A stretch of 22,196 bases of DNA from CAZDET01 sp964504335. Lineage in GTDB: Bacteria; Bacteroidota; Bacteroidia; Chitinophagales; Saprospiraceae. A program made the translations under genes and the position numbers. Shown here in pieces: positions 15,246 through 22,196 of this stretch; position 1 is the stretch's first letter; each line of letters begins with the position of its first letter. The stretch is taken from the NCBI GenBank assembly GCA_964504335.1, contig CAZDET010000072.1, positions 1 through 22,196 on the forward strand, read 5' to 3'. Under the pieces are notes generated by a model that made no database searches, had not been told where the DNA came from, and saw nothing but the letters and a program-made list of their open reading frames with translations.

Positions 15246-16379
15246 ATGCAACAGCGACTATTAGCCATCGATGTACTCCGCGGCCTGACGATTGCCTTTA
15301 TGATCCTGGTCAACAACCCGGGAAGCTGGTCGCACGTGTATCCTCCGCTCCTACACGCCGAGTGGCATGGCTGTACGCCCACAGATTTGGTGTTTCCATT
15401 CTTCATTTTCACGGTGGGCTTGTCGATGGCGTTTTCGATCGGAAAAAATAAAGACCGCACTACTACCCAACTCCTCCAAAAGGCGCTCAAACGCGCTGGG
15501 TTGATCTTTTTGGTCGGGTATCTATTAAACTGGTTTCCGTTTTACCACCGGCATATTTTCGATGTGCGTCTGTTTGGCGTACTACAGCGCATTGGCCTGG
15601 CCTATGGCATCGCGGCGGTATGCATCGTACCCTTTCGCGCACGACCGCAACTTCTGATTGGGATGCTCCTGGGAATACTGGGTATATATACAGTGTTGCA
15701 ATTACAGTGGGGGAGCCTGAGCCTGCCCGACAACCTCAACCGCTGGGTCGATTTGCAATTGTTTCCGGAGCATCTACTCTACAATGGCTTTCGTTGGGAA
15801 GGGGAGCGCATGCGATTCGATCCGGAGGGCTTGATTGGGGCCTTCAGTGCAGCAGGACAAATCATGGTTGGTTATCTGGTGGCGCTACCACTCGTACGTT
15901 GGTACCGGACCCGAACGGAAAATGCTGCCCAGCGGCTCCTCGGATTGCTTCGCAGTGGGCTTCCGGTGGGCATCGGATTTTTGTTGCTTGGCTTAGGTAT
16001 GCACTACCTGCTTGCATATCCCATCAATAAACCCATTTGGACAGCCTCCTACGTCTGGTATACTTCCGGTTGGGCTACGCTCACGCTCATTGTATTGCTA
16101 TACGTGTTGGATGTGTTGGGGCGTCAGCAATGGGCCTTTCCCTTTCGGGTGTTTGGGCTGAATCCCTTAGCTAGCTTTGCATTAAGTATTATTCTGATTA
16201 AGATCTTCCTGCGAATTCAGATTGGCGACCAGAATCTGGTGGGTTGGACCTATACCGTAATTATGCAACCCCTCTTTGGTGATCGCTTGGGTTCCTTCGT
16301 ACAGGCCCTAGGAATGGTGGTACTCGTTTACGGAGTAGCGTTGCTTCTGTACCGAAACAATAGAGTTATCAAACTCTGA
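15246..16379 (+). CDS. nagX: NagX/HGSNAT-like membrane acyltransferase (DUF5009/DUF1624)
   Basis: A 377-residue protein with about ten membrane segments. The N-terminus 'RLLAIDVLRGLTIAFMILVN', the loop 'LLHAEWHGCTPTDLVFPFFI' and 'QRIGLAYGIAAV' are marks of the family that includes heparan-alpha-glucosaminide N-acetyltransferase. H37 in the loop lines up with the His used for acetyl transfer in the human enzyme, as far as I remember. Bacterial members often sit with chitin or N-acetylglucosamine genes and are thought to acetylate or transport amino sugars. No such neighbours are visible here, so the substrate is open. It is separated from aceA by a terminator and is not part of that operon. 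The family is clear; the symbol is tentative. Confidence 0.82.
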   Translation: MQQRLLAIDVLRGLTIAFMILVNNPGSWSHVYPPLLHAEWHGCTPTDLVFPFFIFTVGLSMAFSIGKNKDRTTTQLLQKALKRAGLIFLVGYLLNWFPFYHRHIFDVRLFGVLQRIGLAYGIAAVCIVPFRARPQLLIGMLLGILGIYTVLQLQWGSLSLPDNLNRWVDLQLFPEHLLYNGFRWEGERMRFDPEGLIGAFSAAGQIMVGYLVALPLVRWYRTRTENAAQRLLGLLRSGLPVGIGFLLLGLGMHYLLAYPINKPIWTASYVWYTSGWATLTLIVLLYVLDVLGRQQWAFPFRVFGLNPLASFALSIILIKIFLRIQIGDQNLVGWTYTVIMQPLFGDRLGSFVQALGMVVLVYGVALLLYRNNRVIKL

Positions 16380-16757
16380 GTGGTTGTATGAGAACCCACC
16401 ACTGGAATGGCTCGTACCATCACTTCTCTGGTACTTAAAACCAATGCCCTGGTTTGCGAAAGACGGTTCTAGTGATTCTTTGAGTGGCTAAGCGCAATAG
16501 TTGGGCATATTTCCGCGAATTGCGAAGGCCACGGATTGATGAAAGTCACTCCAGGAAGGTGATTTTCATCACTTCTCTTCAAGAAGAGTCGTGTTAAATT
16601 TGTGATATGTAAGCCAATAGACACTTAGCTCAATTCAATCCTGCCAGCGTGCCAGTTAGAAGACATTCAACCTGAGCACAAGGTCGTCGAGGAGGAGCAC
16701 AAAGCCTCCTTGCAATCCATCGCTGTCACCTACAACCGTGAACAAACCCTCGCCGGA
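16380..16757. other. Gene-free stretch holding a candidate small-RNA gene
   Basis: No protein gene is supported. A hairpin GTACCA/TGGTAC lies at 16414-16434, without a T-run. Further on, a -7-like TAAATTTG (16595-16602) and the terminator at 16758 bracket about 180 bases. A reading frame without a start codon there gives an unrecognised peptide that runs through the terminator stem, so it is not called. Confidence 0.5.
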
Positions 16758-16791
16758 GCCCGTCATCAAACGATGGCGGGCTTTTGGTTTT
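16609..16791 (+). ncRNA. Candidate small RNA
   Basis: It is bounded by a perfect Bacteroidota -7 (TAAATTTG, 16595-16602; a weak -33 TTC lies 19 nt upstream) and by an intrinsic terminator at 16758-16791. The body contains one internal stem, GAGGAGG/CCTCCTT near 16689-16713. It does not resemble tmRNA, SRP RNA, RNase P RNA or 6S RNA to me. The start is inferred as about 7 nt after the -7. It could instead be a long leader or a relic. Confidence 0.35.
16758..16791 (+). terminator. Intrinsic terminator, plus strand
   Basis: GCCCGTCATC (16758-16767), loop AAAC, GATGGCGGGC (16772-16781): 10 bp with one T-G wobble, then TTTTGGTTTT. The nearest upstream gene ends 379 bp before it, so it probably ends a short non-coding transcript. 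Confidence 0.78.
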
Positions 16792-16915
16792 GCTCGTGTT
16801 GACTGATGAAGGTGCGGAGTACGCGGGGTCAAAACCCCTTCTGCGGACCTTCAATCGGGTGGGCAAATCTGTTTCATCAGTATTCAGTAATTTGATGCTG
16901 CGAAAAATTACGTCC

Positions 16916-18247
16916 ATGAAAAACCTTAGCCTGTTCCTTCTACTGTGTCCTGCGTTTTTCCTACACGCCCAATCCCTCCAAACGCCTACCCTCAGCCCTT
17001 ACACCGAAATCACCCAGGAAGTAGGCCTTACCGAAATTGGCCTGACCTACTCGCGGCCGAGTGCAAAGGGGCGCAAGGTATTCGGCGAGCTGGTACCCTA
17101 CGGCGAAATCTGGCGCACCGGCGCCAATGTATCGACCAACCTGACGGTGTCGGAGGAGGTGCGCATTTCGGGCAATCCGCTGCCCGCGGGTACCTATGCC
17201 ATCTACACTATTCCCGGTCCGCAGGAATGGACCATCATCATCCACAAGAAGACCGGCATGCGCAGCATCGCCGGCGGGCGGGTACAACCGGAGAATGACG
17301 CATTTCGATTCACCGTCCGGCCACAGTGGCATCCGGAGATGGTTGAGACGTTTACGATTCAGTTTTCAGACCTTACCTCCAGCTCTTGCCAACTACGCAT
17401 GGCCTGGGAGCATACGGCGGTGAGTTTTCCGATTGAAGTCGAAGTAGATGCCAAAATCGATGCGCAATTGGCCGAGTTGTTAAAATTGCCGGAGGAAGCA
17501 GCTCATCGGGTGTACTTCCGGGCCGCGGAATACTACCTGCACCAACAAAAAGACTTGGATCAAGCCCAGGAATGGATCGATGCTGCACTGGCGAAAAGCG
17601 AAAACAACTACCGCTACGGATTGCTGAAATCGAAAATTTATGCGGCGCAAGGAAAGCGTGACCTGGCCATTAGTACCGTAAAAACGGCCTACCAATGGGC
17701 CAAAGCTGCCGAAAACGCCAACTACATGGAACAGACGAGTGTATATCTGACTGGACTCGAGAAAGATACCCCAGAATCGGATCAAGCAAATCCATATGCG
17801 GAGGATGTAGCTGGTTTGGATCAAATCCTCACGGCCCTATACGCCTCCATTTCCGGGGGGGCGGGAGCACCGCGCGATTGGTATCGTTTCCGGCACCTCT
17901 TCGTGGAAGAAGCGCGCCTCATTCCGAGTGGAAAGAATCAAGATGGTACTGTCGGCTATCGCATCTGGAGTCCAGAGCAATATGTGCAGACCGTTGGGCC
18001 ACGGCTGGAAGCTACCGGGTTCTTCGAAAAAGAGATTCACCGGGAGGTAGTTGAATACGGCTCGCTGGTGCACGTATTTAGTACTTACGAATCCTATCGG
18101 TCGGAAGAGGAAGTGCAACCATTTGCCCGCGGGATTAACAGTATTCAACTGCTCAATGACGGAGCGCGCTGGTGGATTATGCAAGTCTACTGGCGGGCGG
18201 AGACCGAAGCGTTGCCACTGCCCGCCGAATACCTGCCGGAAAAATGA
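16916..18247 (+). CDS. Secreted DUF2911 protein with C-terminal NTF2-like domain
   Basis: A 443-residue protein. Residues 1-19 (MKNLSLFLLLCPAFFLHAQS) are a signal peptide, so it is periplasmic or surface-exposed. About 25-170 is DUF2911: 'VGLTEIGLTYSRPSAKGRKV', 'LVPYGEIWRTGANVST', 'LPAGTYAIYTIPG', 'WTIIIHKK'. About 185-285 is helical and TPR-like ('RAAEYYLHQQKDLDQAQEWI'). From about 300 to the end is an NTF2/SnoaL-like fold ('LTALYASISGGAGAPRDWYR', then 'VHVFSTYESYRS' and 'RWWIMQVYW'). DUF2911 proteins usually end after the helical part, so the last domain is an extra. The ATG at 16916 is chosen over a frame start at 16784, because it begins the signal peptide and the longer form overlaps the terminator. 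Function is unknown. Confidence 0.85.
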   Translation: MKNLSLFLLLCPAFFLHAQSLQTPTLSPYTEITQEVGLTEIGLTYSRPSAKGRKVFGELVPYGEIWRTGANVSTNLTVSEEVRISGNPLPAGTYAIYTIPGPQEWTIIIHKKTGMRSIAGGRVQPENDAFRFTVRPQWHPEMVETFTIQFSDLTSSSCQLRMAWEHTAVSFPIEVEVDAKIDAQLAELLKLPEEAAHRVYFRAAEYYLHQQKDLDQAQEWIDAALAKSENNYRYGLLKSKIYAAQGKRDLAISTVKTAYQWAKAAENANYMEQTSVYLTGLEKDTPESDQANPYAEDVAGLDQILTALYASISGGAGAPRDWYRFRHLFVEEARLIPSGKNQDGTVGYRIWSPEQYVQTVGPRLEATGFFEKEIHREVVEYGSLVHVFSTYESYRSEEEVQPFARGINSIQLLNDGARWWIMQVYWRAETEALPLPAEYLPEK

Positions 18248-18260
18248 TTGCATTTTGAAC

Positions 18261-18291
18261 TTGACTGTTATTCTTTAAGGGCTTATCTTTG
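18261..18291 (+). promoter_or_regulatory. Promoter of repeat copy 2
   Basis: TTG at 18261-18263, exactly 20 nt, then TATCTTTG at 18284-18291: a full match to the Bacteroidota consensus. It starts 14 bp after the DUF2911 stop and points into the repeat, with no protein gene downstream on this strand. Confidence 0.62.
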
Positions 18292-18535
18292 CGGGGCCAT
18301 TCAATCTCATACATAGCTGTCTTTCTGGCAGCACGCTCTACATTAGCCCATTTTTTTACGGCCGTTTACATTGCTGGTAGTTGCGTGCATAATGCACGCT
18401 CGGGCTACCTGCAGCCCTTAAGGTTGGCAGGTTTGGTGGGCGGGCTATTTTTTTATTCCCACCCACTATGGTGTGTGGCGACCCAGACCGGCATCCGGAC
18501 CGTTGCCGGACGGTGCAACCTATGCATCACTCTAT
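18283..18535 (+). repeat. Structured dispersed repeat, copy 2
   Basis: The second copy of the element at 7317-7562, in the same orientation. The first hairpin (18376-18409) is GGTAGTT/GGCTACC outside and GCGTGCA/TGCACGC inside, loop TAA, with the same TCG bulge as copy 1. The second (18435-18463) is GGTGGG/CCCACC, and the third (18491-18516) is GCA-TCCGG/CCGGA-cgg-TGC. Similarity ends at or just past the stop codon of the minus-strand MFS gene (18527-18529), so an RNA from it would run antisense to that gene's 3' end. Confidence 0.75.
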
Positions 18536-19840
18536 CGTGGCACCCACCGACACTAAGGACGCCTCAACTGCTTCCTGCCGCATTTTCCGATAAAAGTAAA
18601 CCAGAGCGGAAATCGTCGCTCCAGCCGCCACCACGCTGATAATGTAGCTGAGGGCCAGGAAGAAATCGTGCCAGTTGAGCTCGGCCTGCCCGAAGTTCTT
18701 GTACAGCAGGGTCGATACACTTCCCGCGTACCCCCAGGCGTCGGCCACATAAATGAGAAAACCGGCCGTGGCCACGTGCCGAAAGGCAGCAATCAGCCGA
18801 TCGAAGAGGATCGCATTAAAGGGCACGTAAATAAGGTACAGTCCGGCACCCACGATGACCATCCACGCATCGCCCCGCAGATCGGCGAATTGGTAGGCCA
18901 GGGTGGAGCCGCCGATGAGCAAGCAACCCGCCAGGATGATCCAGTGGTAGACGAGCAACGCCCGCTGATTATTTTGAATAAATACAGTAAGAGCCAGCAT
19001 TACGAGCACTAATACGGCGATGGGCAATTCAGCAAGCGTAAAAACGGCCGGGGTGTTTCCGTATCCAAGGGCCGTCCAGATTTCTGCTGCAAAATTGTCC
19101 CGGAAGTCGCGATAGATCGTAACGCCCACATAGCAAACGATCAACGCTAGTAATCCCGGAGCCAATTCGCGAAAGAAGCTCCAGCGCTCGGCTCGATTCA
19201 TCGGTCGGCGGGCGGTGCGGTGGGCAATATCCTCCGGCCGGGGACCGGGAAGCCGATCCAGCACCGTACCGAAAAAGAGCAACAGTGGACTGAACAGCAG
19301 GGCCGTCAGCAGGGGCATCCAATAAACGGAGACCTGCCAATCCTGCATTAGCCAGGCTCCTACGGATTTAGTCGCGCCCGAAGCCACGATAAAACTGGCG
19401 CAAAGCGCGGCTCCGAGTACTTCCGTTTCGCGCCGGCCTTCCAAATAGCTGAACACAATCCCCCAGACCATGCCGAGAGGCAACCCATTTAGCAGCAGCC
19501 AGAGCAGGCTCCAGGGGCTGTCTTTACTCAAACCAAATCCCAACAAGGCCAGGGCTGCCACGACCGTCAGGCCAAGCAATAGCCGGAACCGCCGACTGGG
19601 ATGCAATTCGGAAATCACTTTAATACCGATAAACTTGGAAGAAGCATAGCCGAGAACTTGCGCAATAATGAGGGCAATTTTAAAATCAACCCATTGCCCG
19701 ATTGGAGCAGCCTCCTCGTACAAGCCCACCGTGAAGGGTTTGCGAAATGCATACATGGAAAAGTAGGTGCCGAAGGCGGCAGCCATCATGACGAGGATCG
19801 TGGTGCGGTGCGACCAACGGTTCAGTTGCTTGGAGATCAT
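18527..19840 (-). CDS. MFS transporter, DUF5690 family
   Basis: A 437-residue protein with about twelve membrane segments. 'AAFGTYFSMYAFRKPFTVGL', 'GYASSKFIGIKVISE', 'GLPLGMVWGIVFSYLEGRR' and 'IYRDFRDNFAAEIW' are typical of DUF5690, an MFS branch related to hexose-phosphate/glycerol-phosphate antiporters by its N-terminal 'YAFRKPF' pattern. The PhnX-like hydrolase gene lies 22 bp upstream on the same strand, so they form an operon. In Bacteroidota this pair often accompanies an amine oxidoreductase in organophosphonate gene sets, as I recall. A role in uptake of a phosphonate or organophosphate is inferred. The 3' end meets repeat copy 2. Confidence 0.83.
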   Translation of the reverse strand: MISKQLNRWSHRTTILVMMAAAFGTYFSMYAFRKPFTVGLYEEAAPIGQWVDFKIALIIAQVLGYASSKFIGIKVISELHPSRRFRLLLGLTVVAALALLGFGLSKDSPWSLLWLLLNGLPLGMVWGIVFSYLEGRRETEVLGAALCASFIVASGATKSVGAWLMQDWQVSVYWMPLLTALLFSPLLLFFGTVLDRLPGPRPEDIAHRTARRPMNRAERWSFFRELAPGLLALIVCYVGVTIYRDFRDNFAAEIWTALGYGNTPAVFTLAELPIAVLVLVMLALTVFIQNNQRALLVYHWIILAGCLLIGGSTLAYQFADLRGDAWMVIVGAGLYLIYVPFNAILFDRLIAAFRHVATAGFLIYVADAWGYAGSVSTLLYKNFGQAELNWHDFFLALSYIISVVAAGATISALVYFYRKMRQEAVEASLVSVGATIE

Positions 19841-19862
19841 CAGCAGGAATCTGTAGAGCGGT

Positions 19863-20612
19863 TCACGAAATTGGAGCTTGTTCGTAAGATGCTATAATAT
19901 CGGGTAATTCCAAAAGGCTGCCGATAAGCCGATGGTGAGGGTAGCGTGTGAGCTGCGTCCGGGTATGGGTACCATTGGTGACCCCTACATTCAAGCCAAC
20001 GCCGGCCCGGGCACCTGCCTGCAAATCGCTGGGCGTATCACCCACTTTGACGACCGATTTGGGATCACGGATATCAAAGAATTTCATGGCCCGCAGGATC
20101 ATATCCGGATGGGGACGGCCCTGACCTGTTTCATCGGGGGTGAGGGATAGGTGAATGGGTGACTCGGGATGATCGGAGGCGTGGGTAACCGGATCGAGAT
20201 AGCTATCCCAGCCGAGTTTGCGGAGAATAAGATCAGCTACTTTGCGATAAAATCCGGTGGTTAAGGCAACGTGAATATGATGTGCTCGTAGCCAGGCAAA
20301 GGCCTCCAGCGCCCCATCGGTTGGCAAGATGGCTGCTTTCTGATAGTGTTCTTCGAGATCGTGCCGAAAAGCGGCGTAGGTAGTGCTTACCCGGTCGGCG
20401 TATTCCGGGTGTTGCTCTCCGATGGATTCCTCCCAGAGTAGGTGGACGACTTCCAGTTTGGGCAGGCCCTGCAGAGCTTTAATTCGTTCGGTCGAGGCCT
20501 CCAATCCGGTGCGGCGGGCTGCGTTGGCGAAGCAATGTTCCACTTCGGAGCGATCGCGGACGGTGGTTCCGGCCATATCGAAAACAACCAGCTGGATGCG
20601 GGTAGAGGGCAT
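19863..20612 (-). CDS. PhnX-like phosphonatase-type HAD hydrolase
   Basis: A 249-residue cytoplasmic HAD enzyme. Motif I is 'VVFDMAGTTV' (nucleophile D12), the motif-II region 'VALTTGFYRK', motif III 'GQGRPHPDMI' and motif IV 'VVKVGDTPSDLQAG'. The cap contains 'ALQGLPKLEVV' with K52, which lines up with the Schiff-base Lys of Bacillus cereus PhnX ('GLLKIDHV'). PhnX splits phosphonoacetaldehyde to acetaldehyde and phosphate. This protein belongs to the neighbouring PhnX-like group, whose substrate is less certain. No aminoethylphosphonate transaminase (PhnW) is in the window. It shares an operon with the MFS permease 22 bp downstream. The ATG at 20612 begins seven residues before the motif-I strand. 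Confidence 0.83.
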   Translation of the reverse strand: MPSTRIQLVVFDMAGTTVRDRSEVEHCFANAARRTGLEASTERIKALQGLPKLEVVHLLWEESIGEQHPEYADRVSTTYAAFRHDLEEHYQKAAILPTDGALEAFAWLRAHHIHVALTTGFYRKVADLILRKLGWDSYLDPVTHASDHPESPIHLSLTPDETGQGRPHPDMILRAMKFFDIRDPKSVVKVGDTPSDLQAGARAGVGLNVGVTNGTHTRTQLTRYPHHRLIGSLLELPDIIASYEQAPIS

Positions 20613-20693
20613 GTCTATTTGTTTGACCGTAAGGTAGGAATTCCTTCAGGTGTCTGTTGCTGCATTTTGCTTAAACCCAGGGCCGCACCAATG

Positions 20694-22196
20694 CTAATTT
20701 GCGATACGCTCCAGAAACGATCGCACCACTTTCCATTGTGGCTCCACTGTCCCTTCTGTTCGGTGAGCAACGAGTAAGGAGGAACCATGCACTCCATTTG
20801 CCGCAGTATACACCTGGTGATTGTATTTTTGGGCTAGCTCGAATTGCCGTTGAACGATCTCGCGGTCCCTTTCAAGGGCGGGGCGAAGTAGCAAGAGCGG
20901 CACACGGAGGGTCTGGAACAGGTCGTTGGGTTGGCACCCCTCCATAGCGGTTCCGGAAGCGGGAGAAAATGCCATCACGCCGGCGATTTGCCCGGGCCGC
21001 TCGTGCGCGAGCCGAATGGCCAGCGCTGCAGAGTAACTGCTGCCCCACAGGATTTTTTGGCCGGTAAATCCCGATTCCACTACGAAATCGAGGGCGGCGA
21101 TCAAATCGGGATAGGCATCGCAGTAGGAGAAATCCTGGAAAGCGTTCCGGGCCACCGTTCGATTGAAGTAGCCGTAGCGCTGACCACCCTGGCGCTGATC
21201 GATAGCCAGTATGTTGTAGGATGCTGCCAGCAACTCCGGAATGATAGGGGTATATTCTCCGCGCGCATTGGACCCTCCTTGGTGGAAAAGCAAAATGACG
21301 GGCCGTGCCTTATCTACTTCGTACAAATCGCCGTGAATGGTGAGGCCGTCGGCCGCGGAGAAGCGCACTTCCCGAGCCTGGTCAGCTTGTAAAAATCCGG
21401 GAACAACAGTGCGCAAATCCACCTGATACAGATCGCCCGGTGGCCGAGCAGTGGAATCTTCCGGTGCCGGAACAACTCCCGGCTGTTCGGAAGTGAAGTA
21501 AAGGGTGCGATCATCTTTACTCAGGGCGGGTGCAAACTCGGTATACGGAGAATTCACTTTGGGTCCGAGATGCTGTAGCTCCGACCAACGGCCACCCATG
21601 TTCCAGCTAATAAATAGATCCATATTAGTGGCATCCTCGGGATTTGGAGAAAACACAATCATGAATTCCTCATCGGAAGAAATGGCCGGGTTGCTGGCGT
21701 ATACTGGATTTCCGTCGATGGCAAACTGAATCGGTTCGGGCTCCCGGTAGGTACCATTTATAAATTCACTTTTCACGATGTCGCGCCCGCCGAATCGGCC
21801 CGTTCGAAAATAGGCATTGCCGTTGGCCGCCAGGGTAATGTAAATGTCCGATGAATCGGAATTTAAGGGCTTCGGCGCAAGTTGAGGAGCCGACCATTCC
21901 TCTTCCTGACGGATTACATACCAATGATTGTAGGCATCTTCGGAGTACTCGGCAGGTCGATTGGAACTGAAATACAAGCGACTTCCATCCTGTGTGATAA
22001 ACGGATCAACATCTCGGTACTGACCATCCGAAAAGGGGAGTGGTTGGGGAGCACTCCATTTGCCATCCTTCCAGTTGGATTGGAATATTTGCATTTCCGA
22101 ACGATCTGCGGAGGTTCGGTTAAAAAACAATTCGGTACCATCTGCTGAAACAGAAGTGGCGAATTCGGGTAGGGGAGAGGAGATCGTCTGAGGAGC
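20694..22196 (-). CDS. PD40 beta-propeller/alpha-beta hydrolase fusion, 5' end cut
   Basis: The frame is open to the right edge, so the start lies outside. The first 255 or so residues are PD40/WD40-like blades of the Tol-Pal/peptidase type: 'FATSVSADGTELFFNR', 'DPFITQDGSRLYFSSNRP', 'NPAISSDEEFMIVFS', 'FAPALSKDDRTLYFTSEQPG'. After a linker comes an alpha/beta hydrolase: 'PVILLFHQGGSNARGEY' is the oxyanion region, 'ILWGSSYSAALAIRLAHERP' holds the GxSxS nucleophile elbow, and 'NGVHGSSLL' the His. It may be a secreted esterase or peptidase with a propeller that selects substrate. The signal peptide is not visible because of the cut. The stop is 81 bp from the start of the HAD gene, on the same strand, so co-transcription is possible. 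Confidence 0.8.
   Translation of the reverse strand, partial: APQTISSPLPEFATSVSADGTELFFNRTSADRSEMQIFQSNWKDGKWSAPQPLPFSDGQYRDVDPFITQDGSRLYFSSNRPAEYSEDAYNHWYVIRQEEEWSAPQLAPKPLNSDSSDIYITLAANGNAYFRTGRFGGRDIVKSEFINGTYREPEPIQFAIDGNPVYASNPAISSDEEFMIVFSPNPEDATNMDLFISWNMGGRWSELQHLGPKVNSPYTEFAPALSKDDRTLYFTSEQPGVVPAPEDSTARPPGDLYQVDLRTVVPGFLQADQAREVRFSAADGLTIHGDLYEVDKARPVILLFHQGGSNARGEYTPIIPELLAASYNILAIDQRQGGQRYGYFNRTVARNAFQDFSYCDAYPDLIAALDFVVESGFTGQKILWGSSYSAALAIRLAHERPGQIAGVMAFSPASGTAMEGCQPNDLFQTLRVPLLLLRPALERDREIVQRQFELAQKYNHQVYTAANGVHGSSLLVAHRTEGTVEPQWKVVRSFLERIAN

Noticed and set aside
16620..16803. Open frame with a protein-like stretch (PEHKVVEEEHKASLQS)
   Set aside because: No start codon after the preceding stop, and it reads through a strong terminator stem.
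1..22196. CRISPR array, tRNA or rRNA genes, intact insertion sequence
   Set aside because: No regular spacer-repeat pattern, no cloverleaf, no rRNA-like sequence and no transposase motif was seen on reading both strands.

Overview
The window looks like a chromosomal segment of a marine or aquatic Bacteroidota bacterium, most probably in the Saprospiria/Lewinella range. The evidence is a TonB-dependent receptor with an N-terminal carboxypeptidase-regulatory-like domain, DUF2911, DUF5690 and PD40 proteins, weak Shine-Dalgarno sequences, and promoters of the Bacteroidota type (TTG, about 20 nt, TAnnTTTG). No rRNA, tRNA, CRISPR array or intact transposase was seen. The taxonomic call is an inference from family content.

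Left end (1-2160) is accessory in character. A small protein resembling the mismatch-recognition domain I of MutS (253-585) is followed by a membrane-anchored protein whose C-terminus looks like a GIY-YIG/URI-type polymorphic toxin domain (625-1149). After it comes a likely immunity protein of Imm44 type (1201-1602), then a 557-bp stretch without a convincing gene. A tail of another gene may enter from the left edge.

Centre-left (2160-8540) holds an HTH regulator and an SbtA-type bicarbonate permease on the minus strand. A TonB-dependent receptor follows on the plus strand, with a perfect 30-bp palindrome in its promoter region. An 800-bp intergenic region after it contains one copy of a structured dispersed repeat and the frameshifted remains of a small antitoxin-like gene. 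Next are KefF- and KefC-like genes (7932-10525), a probable potassium-efflux module.

Centre (10536-15046) is a glyoxylate-shunt locus. A divergent XRE-type regulator of the RamB/ScfR family faces malate synthase (aceB) and isocitrate lyase (aceA), with a palindrome between the two divergent units and a strong terminator after aceA.

Right side (15246-22196) contains a NagX/HGSNAT-like membrane acyltransferase, a candidate small RNA ending in a good intrinsic terminator, and a secreted DUF2911 protein fused to an NTF2-like domain. The second copy of the structured repeat comes next. It is followed on the minus strand by a DUF5690 MFS permease with a PhnX-like HAD hydrolase, which suggests organophosphonate use, and by a PD40-propeller/alpha-beta-hydrolase fusion cut by the right edge.

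The most interesting signals are the two-copy repeat (about 250 bp; each copy carries a promoter-like sequence and hairpins with compensatory changes), the small TM-anchored toxin/immunity pair, the MutS-I-like mini-protein, and the 30-bp palindrome before the TonB receptor.
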